Shown: positions 1-9,501, counted from the first letter of the stretch. The stretch: 64,000 nucleotides of DNA from Pseudoflavitalea rhizosphaerae (GCF_003991355.1 NZ_RCSU01000010.1:124001-188000), one strand, 5' to 3'. Notes: generated by a model from the letters alone, not told the origin. Program-made: numbers and translations.

Positions 1-32
1 TAACTGGTATGGTTTCTCTGTGAATTTCGGAA

Positions 33-3000
33 ATGGGACTTTGGTCCGCCCATGATTTCGGGAACAGTCTGCTGAATATACCCAACAGCATCGATCTGGG
101 TGATTTTGGCGCAATCATTCCAAATGCAGAAGGCATTCAGATCATCTTCAATGAAAATAAATGGTATGCGATCATCACAGGCGGCATTCTTCCGGCCTCT
201 ACCCCCAAAATGATCAAAGTCGAATTTGGCACCGACCTCTCCAATACCTCTCCCACCGTTACTGACTGGGGCAATTTCGGAGGTCTCGATCCCAACAGTG
301 ACCTACATATGTTCAAAGATGGGAACAATTGGTATGGCATCACAATGAACAGGCATGGTCATCTATTGAGATTTGATTTCACCAGCAGCTTTAACAATAC
401 ACCTACCGGCGTAGACCTGGGAAGCGTGGGACTCACGGCATTTCCAACGGGTCTGTATGTGATAAACGACAATGGTTTTTGGCGTCTCTTTGTGATTGAC
501 TCCGGAGATGACCTTAGAAATAATCAAACAAGTAATTCTTCCATCGTCCGATTCGATTTCGGCAACTCCCTGCTCAATACTCCCGTAAGAGAAGACCTGG
601 GTAACCCAAACAATGTGTTGAAGCACCCAAGAGATATCACCATCATCAGGAACTGCGATCAAGCGGTGGCATTTATTGTTAATGGTAATACCAGTAATCC
701 TTCCATTAGCCGGATGGACTTTATAAACGGCCTCGGCCAACCGCCAATTGGAACAGATCTGGGAAACCTCGGTAACCTTGCCTTCCCCCACTCCATCTCC
801 AAATTATTCCGGGTAAACGAAGACCTCTTTGCCTTTGTTACCAACGTCAACAACAACTCTATTACCAGACTGCAGTTCGCCGGCTGCACCAACGCCAGCC
901 AACAAAGTTCAACAGCACAAACTCCGCCTCCCATCAAGTACAATTCACCCGGTACTTACAATATCAATCTTACTATCGACGATGGTCTACCTACACAATC
1001 ATCCGTTTGCCACCAACTGGTAGTGATGCCTGCTCCAGTTCAGAGTCCCAATAAATTGCTACCACTATGTCTTAATGGAACTGTTCGTTTAGGTACACCC
1101 ACCACGCATGCAAAATATTTATGGAACACAGGCGCCACTACACAGGAAATAGATGTATCAGCTCCCGGAAAATATTGGGTGGATATCGATATGTTTGGCT
1201 GCAAAGCGGCAGATACATTCTTTGTTGAGTATTATAAACAAGTGGATTTCGGCTTTTCTCAAAACATCTGTAATCCCTATGAACTCAGCTTTTCAGCTCT
1301 TGGCGCCAACGTCAGCAACGCCCGTTGGGATTTTGGCGATGGCAATACAGCTACCGGTCAGAATGTGAGCCATGTTTACAATACCTTCGGTACCTATACT
1401 ATTACACTCACCGCATTCAACGGCACCTGCGACGAAGTGATCACCAAGGTAATCCGTGTCCTCGTTACCGACGATAACCTCATCACCACCAAAGACACCA
1501 CCATCTGCATTGGGGCAAGTCTCAAGCTTGAAACAGTACCCGCCATCGATTTCTGCTGGAGCCCGTCCACGGACCTCGACAATCCACGAACGCTCAATCC
1601 TGTAGCCACTCCAGTTACAGATATGACCTATTATCTCAACGCAAAAGTGATAGGTAACAACCTAATCGGCAATGGTGATTTCAGTGCAGGTAATACCGGG
1701 TTCACTTCTCAATATACCTATGCCGCCAACGGCTTTCCTGAAGGATTGTACTGGATAGGAAACAATCCCACCAACTGGCATACTGGTTTCCAGTCATGCG
1801 GCGACCACACTTCGGGCAATGGCAATATGATGGTAGTGAATGGTTCTCCCGTTCTTAATATGGTAGTATGGGAACAAACCATTGCCGTAACACCCAATAC
1901 CAATTACGCTTTCTCCACCTGGATCACCAGCGCCGCCAATGTCAACCCTGCACTTTTACAATTTTCCATTAATGGGTTAACACTCGGCAACCTCATCAGC
2001 GCACCGGCCACAACCTGTGACTGGACGCAATTCTACGCAACCTGGAATTCAGGCAACAATACTACTGCCACCATTTCCATTGTGAACCAAAACCTGCAAT
2101 TTGCAGGAAATGATTTTGCGCTGGATGATATTTCTTTCGGAGAAGTGCTGATCAAAAGAGACAGGATCAAGGTGAATGTGGAAAACCCGGTGGTGACTGC
2201 CAGCGCCGACGCCACCATCTGCCCCGGCGCCAGTATTCAACTCAACGCCTCCGGTGCTGCTGAATACAGTTGGACGCCTGCTGCCTCCCTCAACGATGCA
2301 ACCATTCAATCACCCATCGCAGCTCCCGCTGCGCTCACTGAGTATACCGTTACCGGAAAGACTGCCCTTGGCTGTATTGCGCAGGACAAAGTGACCATCG
2401 ATCACTACCCAGAGATCAATATCACCAGAACGCCGGATACCACCGTGTGCCGTTTCGCCAATTTCCCGCTCCGTGTGAGCGGTGGCGTTAGTTACAACTG
2501 GTCGCCTGCTGCCAGCATAAGCGATATCAACAGCAACCAACCCAATGCTCATGTGGGACTTGAAAAAATGAAATTCAAAGTGGAGGTAACTGATATCAAT
2601 AGTTGTAAAAAGATGGATTCCGTTGAAGTTGACATTCTACCCTACCCGGAATTTGCCGCATCTGCCAGCAACAGGTATATCTGTCTCGGTAAAACCGTTA
2701 CCCTGAACGCCAGTGGAGGCGATCAATACAGCTGGGCACCCTCCAATTTCATTGATGATCCTTCAACAGCTTCGCCCGTTGCAAGTCCCAATATCAACAC
2801 TACTTATTCCGTGCATATACAGGACAATACCTGCGGCTTCGATTCAACCATCCACCTCGATGTAACTGTAAATCCACTGCCTTTCATACAAGCAGGCAAA
2901 TCCAATGATATCAACTGCAACAAGCCTACAGCAATACTTAACGCCACTGGTGGTGTAAGCTATACCTGGCTGCCGGCAACTGGCCTGAATGATCCTACCC

Positions 3001-3389
3001 GGGCCAATCCCGTTGCAGCAATTTCCGAATCCACCAATTACCAGGTAATCGGCACCAACCAGTACGGCTGTGAATCCAGCGCATTTGTTCGCCTGAATGT
3101 TTCTCAGGCAGGTATCCCGCGCTTTGTTGTGCCGAATGCATTTTCGCCTAATGGTGATGGTAAGAACGATTGCTTCGGTATCGCAAGATGGGGAGATGCC
3201 AAAGTTGAAGAGTTTGCCATCTTCAACCGCTGGGGACAAAAACTGTTCAGCACTAATAACCCTTCCATCTGCTGGGATGGAAGATTCAATGGACAAATGC
3301 AACCAGCAGGTGCTTATGCCTACCTCATCCGCGCAATCACCATCTGTGGACCGGTGAACACCAGGGGCATGGTACTACTTGTCCGTTGA
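33..3389 (+). CDS. Large type IX-secreted surface protein with PKD and gliding C-terminal domain (5' incomplete, frameshifted)
   Basis: This is a multidomain extracellular protein. About residues 1-290 are tandem repeats of the type DFGNSLLNTP-DLGN, probably a beta-propeller. A PKD domain (WDFGDG, about 409-476) follows, then a carbohydrate-binding-like beta-sandwich (about 540-705) and several Ig-like repeats with the pattern ICxGxxVxLNASGG. The end (about 1028-1118) is the CHU_C/gliding-motility C-terminal domain (NAFSPNGDGKND, FNRWGQ), a known type IX secretion sorting signal. The ATG at 33 is not a believable start because it lies inside a repeat. Bases 2-49 in another frame encode NWYGFSVNFGNGTLVR, exactly the missing front half of that repeat. 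The true gene therefore begins upstream of the window, and one extra base in the CCC run near 50-52 breaks the frame. This is either a pseudogene or a sequencing error. Ligand unknown. Confidence 0.8.
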   Translation: MGLWSAHDFGNSLLNIPNSIDLGDFGAIIPNAEGIQIIFNENKWYAIITGGILPASTPKMIKVEFGTDLSNTSPTVTDWGNFGGLDPNSDLHMFKDGNNWYGITMNRHGHLLRFDFTSSFNNTPTGVDLGSVGLTAFPTGLYVINDNGFWRLFVIDSGDDLRNNQTSNSSIVRFDFGNSLLNTPVREDLGNPNNVLKHPRDITIIRNCDQAVAFIVNGNTSNPSISRMDFINGLGQPPIGTDLGNLGNLAFPHSISKLFRVNEDLFAFVTNVNNNSITRLQFAGCTNASQQSSTAQTPPPIKYNSPGTYNINLTIDDGLPTQSSVCHQLVVMPAPVQSPNKLLPLCLNGTVRLGTPTTHAKYLWNTGATTQEIDVSAPGKYWVDIDMFGCKAADTFFVEYYKQVDFGFSQNICNPYELSFSALGANVSNARWDFGDGNTATGQNVSHVYNTFGTYTITLTAFNGTCDEVITKVIRVLVTDDNLITTKDTTICIGASLKLETVPAIDFCWSPSTDLDNPRTLNPVATPVTDMTYYLNAKVIGNNLIGNGDFSAGNTGFTSQYTYAANGFPEGLYWIGNNPTNWHTGFQSCGDHTSGNGNMMVVNGSPVLNMVVWEQTIAVTPNTNYAFSTWITSAANVNPALLQFSINGLTLGNLISAPATTCDWTQFYATWNSGNNTTATISIVNQNLQFAGNDFALDDISFGEVLIKRDRIKVNVENPVVTASADATICPGASIQLNASGAAEYSWTPAASLNDATIQSPIAAPAALTEYTVTGKTALGCIAQDKVTIDHYPEINITRTPDTTVCRFANFPLRVSGGVSYNWSPAASISDINSNQPNAHVGLEKMKFKVEVTDINSCKKMDSVEVDILPYPEFAASASNRYICLGKTVTLNASGGDQYSWAPSNFIDDPSTASPVASPNINTTYSVHIQDNTCGFDSTIHLDVTVNPLPFIQAGKSNDINCNKPTAILNATGGVSYTWLPATGLNDPTRANPVAAISESTNYQVIGTNQYGCESSAFVRLNVSQAGIPRFVVPNAFSPNGDGKNDCFGIARWGDAKVEEFAIFNRWGQKLFSTNNPSICWDGRFNGQMQPAGAYAYLIRAITICGPVNTRGMVLLVR

Positions 3390-3423
3390 TTTCCATTTTC
3401 TTTGAATTGATTAAATTTGGTGT

Positions 3424-4341
3424 ATGGTACAGAGAGAGTCGATCATACAGTATTATACCAGCACCAACCGGGAAATTCCGGAAGACCTGCTGGCATCGCA
3501 GGGAAGAGCCAGCCATTTCAACGTATTGCAGCGTAAGAACTGCATGGCTACCATCCCCTTCAGCAGAAGGGATTACTATAAGATCTCCATCGCAGGTGGC
3601 AATGCCGTACTGGTAACAGATAAAGGAGAAGTGCCCATCAACCGGCCGGCCATCTTCTTCAATGATCCCGAAATCGAATTCGGCTGGAAGAACCTTTCCG
3701 GCAAACAGGATGGATATGTTTGTTTGTTCAACGACCTATACCTGAATGCAGAATTAAAAAGGGAATTGCGCAAGCTCAAGCAAAGGTTCCGGCATAGCAT
3801 TTATTCCTTCCTCTTCCTTGAACCTGAACAATACGAACAGTTCAAAAACCTGTTCAGACTGATGGAGAGCGAGTTTGCAGAGCATTCTGCCTACAGGCAT
3901 GAGATCATCCGGAGCATCCTGAAACTCATCATTTACAATACACTCAAAATACAAGCCTCCAGATCACCGCACCAAAAGCCGCTCAAAAGTGAAAGGCTGG
4001 TGAACGAATTCATGGACCTGCTCAATAACCAGTTCCCCATCGATTCACCAAAGAACAGCATCCGGCTCAAAACACCGAACGACTTCGCCCTGAAACTGCA
4101 TACCCATGTGAATCACCTCAACCATTGCCTCAAGGAAGCAACCGGCAAATCAACATCGGAACTGATCGCAGAAAAATTAGTGAATGAAGCCATCGATCTG
4201 CTGCAGAACAGCGACTGGAATATCACAGAGATCGGGGATAGTCTCGGCTTTAGCTATCCGCAGTACTTCAATCTTTTTTTCAAGAAACATACGGGAAAAA
4301 GTCCCCGGGTATTCAGAACAGAGCCGGGCGTGATTCTTTGA
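3424..4341 (+). CDS. AraC-family transcriptional regulator
   Basis: A 305-residue protein with the usual AraC layout. The N-terminal part looks like a cupin-type sensor of unknown ligand. The C-terminal helix-turn-helix region is at about residues 205-300, with the second recognition segment ITEIGDSLGFSYPQYFNLFF followed by KKHTGKSPRVFR, the standard end of the family. The gene begins at ATG 3424, 34 bp after the surface-protein gene and on the same strand, and converges on the zinc-ribbon gene, with 17 bp between the two stop codons. The target genes cannot be read from the sequence. Family assignment is firm and the role is open. Confidence 0.85.
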   Translation: MVQRESIIQYYTSTNREIPEDLLASQGRASHFNVLQRKNCMATIPFSRRDYYKISIAGGNAVLVTDKGEVPINRPAIFFNDPEIEFGWKNLSGKQDGYVCLFNDLYLNAELKRELRKLKQRFRHSIYSFLFLEPEQYEQFKNLFRLMESEFAEHSAYRHEIIRSILKLIIYNTLKIQASRSPHQKPLKSERLVNEFMDLLNNQFPIDSPKNSIRLKTPNDFALKLHTHVNHLNHCLKEATGKSTSELIAEKLVNEAIDLLQNSDWNITEIGDSLGFSYPQYFNLFFKKHTGKSPRVFRTEPGVIL

Positions 4342-4358
4342 ATTGATTAACAAGTTGA

Positions 4359-5453
4359 TCAGCTATTTTGGAACAACATTATTATTGCAAATACTACCAA
4401 CAGCGCCAAAACCACTACCAACGTCACTTTCCACGCTGAAACAGGTTTTTTCCCGTGGATCTTACCTGTTTGACCGTTCACCAGGAAGTGGTAGGTCTTC
4501 TTTTTGTACACATATGAGCAGATCCAGAGAGGAAGAAGAATATGCTTGTAGGTCTGAGCAGCATATTCAGTATTAACCTGCAACCCTTTGTAGGTATCGA
4601 TCCGGCATTGGTCTGCGCAGGCTTCGTGGATCCATTCACTCATGATGGCTTCGGCCTTATCGTATCCATCATGTACTGCGATATCGTACACATCCGCTTT
4701 CCAGCCCGACATATATCGCGGATCGAAATTCACCAGCGCCTGCAGATCATAAGGGAAGATGCTTTCATATTCATCCTGTGACAATTCATCGGCGCCGCCG
4801 ATCAGGATATCATCGAAGAAATGATCGTATGTTCCTTCACGATAGACCCACTGCGTATGACGCACCTGCCTGGACTGCCGTTTACCATTTCCGTCCGTAT
4901 AGTATTCTGTGACGTAGTAGTAACGTCCGCCGTATCCGCTCCACTGGCTATGCGTTTCCGCATCATAGGTCCAGAAGGGAAGATAGATCCCGTGCAGTGC
5001 ATCCTGCCGGGCAAATTCCTTGAGGTCGGCGGGCGCAAACCATCCTTTGCCCAGCCATGTTTTGAAGATCGAAATGGAATGCTGCTGATCTATCATGAAA
5101 GGTATCATACCAGAAGGTTGTATGATACGCGTTTTGTAAGCCACAGGGTTCACCGCTTCATAATTACAGAAGCTGCAAACAAAAATGGGGGTTTCCGTGG
5201 TGAATACAGATTGTGAACCGCAACGGTTGCATTTGTACACCTGCTGCTCGATGGTGATGGCAGCTGCATCTGTGCCCCCATTCAGTTGCTCCTTCAGACT
5301 ATTCTCCCTGATCAGGTTGGTGGACTTTTCTATGTCCACTTTTGTACCGCAATGTTCGCAAACCAGTTGCTGGTTCTGTGGATTGAAGTACAACTGCGAA
5401 TTACAGCCGGGACAAGGAAATAGTAACAGGGGTTCGGTAGATGTCAATTCCAT
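4359..5453 (-). CDS. Zinc-ribbon protein with C-terminal membrane anchor (YdjG-like)
   Basis: A 364-residue protein. The N-terminus carries two zinc ribbons: CPGC with CEHC (about residues 14-36) and CNRC with CSFC (about 75-96). The middle is rich in Tyr and Trp (WSGYGGRYYYVTEYY). One C-terminal transmembrane helix (VTLVVVLALLVVFAIIMLF, about 343-361) would tail-anchor it. Automatic annotation often calls this family a primosomal protein or DNA helicase, but there is no helicase motif. It starts 5 bp after the SPFH gene and is clearly in the same operon. In Bacillus, a zinc-ribbon membrane protein (YdjG) and an SPFH protein (YdjI) act together in membrane-stress response with PspA. A similar role here is inference. 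Confidence 0.7.
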   Translation of the reverse strand: MELTSTEPLLLFPCPGCNSQLYFNPQNQQLVCEHCGTKVDIEKSTNLIRENSLKEQLNGGTDAAAITIEQQVYKCNRCGSQSVFTTETPIFVCSFCNYEAVNPVAYKTRIIQPSGMIPFMIDQQHSISIFKTWLGKGWFAPADLKEFARQDALHGIYLPFWTYDAETHSQWSGYGGRYYYVTEYYTDGNGKRQSRQVRHTQWVYREGTYDHFFDDILIGGADELSQDEYESIFPYDLQALVNFDPRYMSGWKADVYDIAVHDGYDKAEAIMSEWIHEACADQCRIDTYKGLQVNTEYAAQTYKHILLPLWICSYVYKKKTYHFLVNGQTGKIHGKKPVSAWKVTLVVVLALLVVFAIIMLFQNS

Positions 5454-5458
5454 GTTGC

Positions 5459-6460
5459 TTAGAGCTTACCTAGTATCTCGGCTTTCTTTTGATTGAACTC
5501 ATCTTCTGTAATGATGCCCTGGGTTTTCAGCTCTCCGAGCTGTTTCAGCAGATCGAGGAGTTTCTGTTTGTCCTGGGCTTCATTGCCGGTTGTGTTTCCT
5601 CCGGCATTGGGTTGCTGTGCCTGTTGTAGCAGATTTGTGAGCACCACACCAGCACCGATACCTGCAGTTCCTGCTGCGCCGGGATTATTGGCAAGGTTCT
5701 CGATGGCAATACCACCCTGCATTTGATTGAACTGGTTCAGCTTATTGCTGAGCATGTTGAGCTGCGTGGTTTTGTCCAGCATCTTTTCCACTTCTTCCGG
5801 CAGCGAAACATTCTCGATATAGAATTGTCCGAGCTCGATGCCCCATACGTCGAATTCCTTTTGGAATACGGGCTTCAGCTTCTCTCCTATTTCTGTGAAA
5901 TTGGCTGCCAGGTCCAGTATGGAAATATTCGCTTCAGCCAAACCTTCTGAGAGTTTGCTGACGATGATATTCCTCAGTTGTTCATTAACAGCTTCGATAC
6001 GTATCCAGGGATTGGTGCCGGCAAACTCTTTGATGAACTTTTTTGGATCGATCACACGCACAGCATAGGTACCAAAAGAACGCAGGCGCACCTGACCGAA
6101 TTCCTTATCTCTCACGATCACCGGGTTGGCCGTACCCCATTTCAGGTTGGTGAACTGTTTGGTACTTACGTAGTATATATCAACCTTGAAAGGTGAATCG
6201 AATAAATATTTCCAGGACTTCAGCGTAGTGATGATGGGCATGTTCTTGGTGGTGAGCTCATGCCTTCCGGGAATGTATACATCACCGAATTCGCCTTCAT
6301 TCATCAGCACCACCACCTGGGACTCGCGCACGGTGAGCTGGGCGCCGTTATTGATCTTATTGCCTTTGTCGGGGAATTTATATATGACAGTATCCGGGGT
6401 ATCGTCTACCCATTCAATCACCTCAATAAATTCGTTCTTGATGAAGTCAAACAGGCCCAT
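5459..6460 (-). CDS. SPFH-domain protein with C-terminal SHOCT motif (YdjI-like)
   Basis: A 333-residue protein starting at the ATG at 6460 (MGLFDFIKNEFIEVIEW). The same frame stays open further upstream, but that extension is low-complexity and lacks family character. The SPFH (stomatin/prohibitin/flotillin) domain covers roughly residues 30-250. It is followed by a Gly/Ala/Gln-rich stretch and ends with a SHOCT-type short helix pair (LGELKTQGIITEDEFNQKK). Proteins of this type, sometimes named virion core protein-like, form membrane-associated oligomers. It is the first gene of a two-gene operon with the zinc-ribbon protein downstream. The pairing supports a membrane-integrity function. Confidence 0.8.
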   Translation of the reverse strand: MGLFDFIKNEFIEVIEWVDDTPDTVIYKFPDKGNKINNGAQLTVRESQVVVLMNEGEFGDVYIPGRHELTTKNMPIITTLKSWKYLFDSPFKVDIYYVSTKQFTNLKWGTANPVIVRDKEFGQVRLRSFGTYAVRVIDPKKFIKEFAGTNPWIRIEAVNEQLRNIIVSKLSEGLAEANISILDLAANFTEIGEKLKPVFQKEFDVWGIELGQFYIENVSLPEEVEKMLDKTTQLNMLSNKLNQFNQMQGGIAIENLANNPGAAGTAGIGAGVVLTNLLQQAQQPNAGGNTTGNEAQDKQKLLDLLKQLGELKTQGIITEDEFNQKKAEILGKL

Positions 6461-6764
6461 ATGTGTTGATTTAGTTGAGTTGTGAATAGTTTGTAGCGAA
6501 TCAGAGGGAAAAATTACAGAAAATCCGGGAGGGGGAGAAAAAAAGGGTCTGACCAAAAAGGATGTTACATTTCATTTCGCTGTACCAACTCGCTCGCCTC
6601 CCGGCGAGTGAGTTTGGTTTAGTCGCCTCAGGCGACGCAGTGTTCGCCGGAGGCGAACAATTACAAGTCACTCGCCAGAGGCGAGCGACTGCCAGCTCTC
6701 CGCCCTTTTTAGTCAGCCCCACTGCATAGGAGTAATTGCACCAATGAGAAATTTTTCTATTATT
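6461..6764. other. Intergenic region between SPFH gene and MutS-like gene
   Basis: No gene is supported here. The SPFH promoter must lie at its left side. The centre is occupied by the first copy of the multi-hairpin repeat, described separately. The remaining bases show nothing I can name. Confidence 0.5.
6590..6703. repeat. Multi-hairpin intergenic repeat, copy A (reverse orientation)
   Basis: Four short hairpins in a row. CTCGCC/GGCGAG lies at 6593-6608, GTCGCC/GGCGAC at 6622-6636, TGTTCGCC/GGCGAACA at 6641-6659, and CTCGCC/GGCGAG again at 6671-6685. The two outer hairpins are inverted copies of each other, so the element can also fold as one long cruciform. The two inner hairpins are in the opposite order to copies C, D and E, so this copy is inverted. 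It sits just downstream of the ABC-MutS operon. Confidence 0.85.
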
Positions 6765-8078
6765 CTATTTCAATAATTCCAGGATCCCCTCATTCCTGAT
6801 GATCATCATTCCCTGCCTGTCTTCTGTTATCCCTTCCTGTAACCTGTACGTGTACCTGGGTCTTGATCCCTCCATTACTGTTGGCATATAGGCAAAACGG
6901 ATATTATCGTTTTCCCGGAGCGCCTCGCCTACTTCAATGATATGGGTAGACACCACGAACAAACAATCGGTATACCCGGAAAAAGCCTGGGTAACAGACA
7001 GTGTTCCATCGTAAGCATCTTTTACATTCGTTCCCTTGAACAGCTCATCGAACATCAATAACAACCTGCTTCCGGAAGCCGCTGCTTCCGCAGCCTGCTT
7101 CACTCTTACCACTTCTGCATAAAAATGACTATAGCCCAGCCCGATATTATCAGCCACATTGATACTCGTATACATTCCTTCCCTTACAGAAAACGCTGCA
7201 TCCTTTGCCGCAACCGGGAAACCCATGTGCGCCAGGTACATCAGGATACCGATGCTTTTCATCAGTGTTGATTTACCCGCCATATTGGCCCCGGTAAGGA
7301 AGATCACATTCTTAACTTCACTCATAAGGATATCATTCCCGATGGCAGATTCCAGGCAGGGATGCCTGAGATCGGCGGCAGAGAAGATATCCCGCTCCGC
7401 AGGCAAGGCCTGCGCATAAGTGAAACCGCGAGCGGCCGCAATATTACCCACGGCAATATTCACATCCAGTTCATAAATGAATTCCAGGACCTCCTGCAAA
7501 GCCTTTGCCAGCTCATTCTTAAGCAGGTGATCATACTGTGCGATCTTTTTCAAAGGAAGATTCTGGTAAATATCTGTATTGAGCAGGTTATTCAGCTGCT
7601 TCCCGCCCAGAACGGCTCTCACGGCCTGTACCCTGTTTTCAAATACACCATTCTTCGTTTGTATCGTTTCTACAAATACGGCACATTTTTTCAAGGTAAC
7701 GATGGTGGCCTGTAAGCCCTGTACGATCTTCTTGAATCGTTCATCCCGGGTAAGACTGGATAATAATTTCTTGTACATGATATCCATCAGTGCCATCGCC
7801 TCATTGTTCTTCCCTCCCCCATCCAGGTATTCACGCATCAGGTTTATTTGCATCACATCAAATGGAAAAACGAAATGTTGATCCTGGAAAAAACGGAAAA
7901 CGGCTGTTCTGTTGTTGATTGCTTTTTCATCCCTCAATGGATGATGGAACATATCATCCAGCAGTTTCTCACCACCTCTTGTTTTCACCTTATTGAACAA
8001 ATGATATACGGACCCCTGCCTGAATTTGCCCAGCAGGTTCAGCTCTTCCAGGGTTTGTTTATCTATCTTGAAACTCAT
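6765..8078 (-). CDS. MutS-family ATPase, second of pair (module A)
   Basis: A 437-residue MutS-related ATPase. The C-terminal half has the MutS ATPase signatures: Walker A FLTGANMAGKST (about 258-269), GYSHFYAEV, a Walker B variant FDELFKGTN (about 340-348), and STHIIE. The N-terminal half is a short helical clamp/lever region (about 1-230). The mismatch-binding and connector domains of repair MutS are absent, and the length is about half of MutS, so a mismatch-repair role is unlikely. The ATG at 8078 (MSFKIDKQTLEEL) was chosen because it aligns with the three paralogues. The longer frame runs into repeat copy B. It is the last gene of the ATPase-permease-MutS-MutS operon and is most similar to the gene at 25105-26424 (both have LFNKVKTRG). 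Confidence 0.85.
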   Translation of the reverse strand: MSFKIDKQTLEELNLLGKFRQGSVYHLFNKVKTRGGEKLLDDMFHHPLRDEKAINNRTAVFRFFQDQHFVFPFDVMQINLMREYLDGGGKNNEAMALMDIMYKKLLSSLTRDERFKKIVQGLQATIVTLKKCAVFVETIQTKNGVFENRVQAVRAVLGGKQLNNLLNTDIYQNLPLKKIAQYDHLLKNELAKALQEVLEFIYELDVNIAVGNIAAARGFTYAQALPAERDIFSAADLRHPCLESAIGNDILMSEVKNVIFLTGANMAGKSTLMKSIGILMYLAHMGFPVAAKDAAFSVREGMYTSINVADNIGLGYSHFYAEVVRVKQAAEAAASGSRLLLMFDELFKGTNVKDAYDGTLSVTQAFSGYTDCLFVVSTHIIEVGEALRENDNIRFAYMPTVMEGSRPRYTYRLQEGITEDRQGMMIIRNEGILELLK

Positions 8079-8100
8079 TTTGTTGATTTTAAATATCAGA

Positions 8101-8187
8101 GTGCCGCCAGTGGCTCGCCTCCCGGCAACGCGGTGTTCGCCGGAGGCGAACAAATATCAGTCACTCGCCAGAGGCGAACGACTGGCT
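8101..8187. repeat. Multi-hairpin repeat, copy B (shortened)
   Basis: A degraded copy between the two MutS-like genes. It keeps the outer boundary GCCAGTGGCTCGCC, the hairpin TGTTCGCC/GGCGAACA near 8133-8151 and the right arm TCACTCGCCAGAGGCGA. The first outer hairpin is cut short and the GTCGCC hairpin is missing. Its right part runs into the end of the upstream MutS-like gene and supplies that gene's stop codon. Confidence 0.75.
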
Positions 8188-9500
8188 CCCTGCGGTTTCG
8201 TTTTCCTGGATTTCATTCCATTTTTCAATATTTCCAGGATCCCTTCATTATTGATGATGATCATGCCATGCCTGTCTTCGGTTATTCCTCTTTCCAATTT
8301 GTAGGTATATTCAGGTGTATGCCCATTCATGCGCGTGGGCAGGTATTGAAACCCGATCTTCGGATTCTGCATCAGCTGTTCGCCGGCTTCAACAATATGG
8401 GAAGAGATCACGAACAAACTATTCCCCTTCTGCGAGAATCCATTGGTAACAGCCACTGTTGCTTCATGAGCATCTTTCACATTGGTTCCGCGGAACAGTT
8501 CATCGAATATCACGAACAATGACCTGCCCGCATGCAATTCCTCCGCCATCTTCTTTACACGCAATACCTCCGCGTAGAAATGGCTCGCACCAATGCCCAG
8601 GTTATCCGGAAGATTGATGGTGGTGTAAATACCATCCATTACCGGGAATTGCATAGACCTTGCTGCCACCGGGAATCCCATATGCGCGATATACACTGCT
8701 GTACTCAGCGAACGCAGGAAGGTGGATTTACCTGCCATATTCGCCCCGGTCAAAAACAACACAGGAGAAACAGCATTCAGGCTGATATCATTGCTCACAG
8801 GATTTTTCAGCTCAGGGTGATATAGGCCGGTTATCTCCAGTGCATAATTCCCCTTTTCCAGCGCTTTTGGAAAAACGAAATCCCTTTTATTGGCCACCTC
8901 CGCAACGGAAAGGTATACATCGATACGAAAAATATACCCCAGCAGTTTTTTGATCTTCGCATACTCACGAACCCTGAACAAAGTATCGAAGGCAGTTACA
9001 GAAGCGTAAGACAGCTTTCCTTTGGAGTGATCTTTCATAACCGGTTCAAAAGCAGGGTCAGCCAGCAGCAGCAATATTTCTTTCTTTTCCTCTGCATAAT
9101 CCTTCACAGCTTCCAATTCTTTTGAATTGAGAAAAGAATGAGTGACATTGATCAATTCTATTACTGCACCTACGCCGTTCTGAATTTCCTTTTCTCCGAA
9201 TATCACTCCATTCGGGGACCGTGTATCCCGTTCTCCTGCATGGACCAGGTATTTCTCCGCCATATCGAATAAGGAAGCGCTATACGGAAAGCGGGCGCCG
9301 GACCTCGAGAACTGTTCAATCACCGAACTGCGTTTGTTGATGAGCTCCCGGCTTCCCAAAGGATGACGGAACATTTCCTGCAATGCAGCTTCCCCGCCAC
9401 GGGTATGGGTTTGATTGTAGATATCATAAATACCCGGACTATCTTTCTTACTGAAGATCCTGAGATCTTCGATGGTTTGTTCGTCTGTTTGAAGGCGCAT
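8157..9500 (-). CDS. MutS-family ATPase, first of pair (module A)
   Basis: A 447-residue MutS-related ATPase. It has the same short architecture as its neighbour: a helical N-terminal half with IYNQTHTRGGEAAL near residue 25, then Walker A FLTGANMAGKST (about 248-259), ASHFYAEV, Walker B FDELFRGTN (about 330) and SSHIVE. The mismatch-recognition domain is absent. The start at 9500 lies 1 bp after the permease stop, so translation is probably coupled. The last dozen residues (KPQGASRSPLASD) are encoded by repeat copy B, meaning the original C-terminus was replaced or extended by the repeat. It is most like the gene at 26421-27767 in module B. Confidence 0.85.
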   Translation of the reverse strand: MRLQTDEQTIEDLRIFSKKDSPGIYDIYNQTHTRGGEAALQEMFRHPLGSRELINKRSSVIEQFSRSGARFPYSASLFDMAEKYLVHAGERDTRSPNGVIFGEKEIQNGVGAVIELINVTHSFLNSKELEAVKDYAEEKKEILLLLADPAFEPVMKDHSKGKLSYASVTAFDTLFRVREYAKIKKLLGYIFRIDVYLSVAEVANKRDFVFPKALEKGNYALEITGLYHPELKNPVSNDISLNAVSPVLFLTGANMAGKSTFLRSLSTAVYIAHMGFPVAARSMQFPVMDGIYTTINLPDNLGIGASHFYAEVLRVKKMAEELHAGRSLFVIFDELFRGTNVKDAHEATVAVTNGFSQKGNSLFVISSHIVEAGEQLMQNPKIGFQYLPTRMNGHTPEYTYKLERGITEDRHGMIIINNEGILEILKNGMKSRKTKPQGASRSPLASD

Positions 9501-9501
9501 C

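Noticed and set aside
6590-6703. CRISPR-like array from repeated GC-rich palindromes
   Set aside because: The repeats are adjacent hairpins in inverted order with no regular unique spacers, and no cas genes are present.
8079-8153. Upstream start for the second module A MutS-like gene
   Set aside because: The extra N-terminal residues are encoded by the intergenic repeat and absent in the three paralogues.
6765-9500. MutS-like genes as part of the mismatch repair system
   Set aside because: They lack the mismatch-recognition and connector domains, are about half the usual length, and stand in an ABC operon without mutL.
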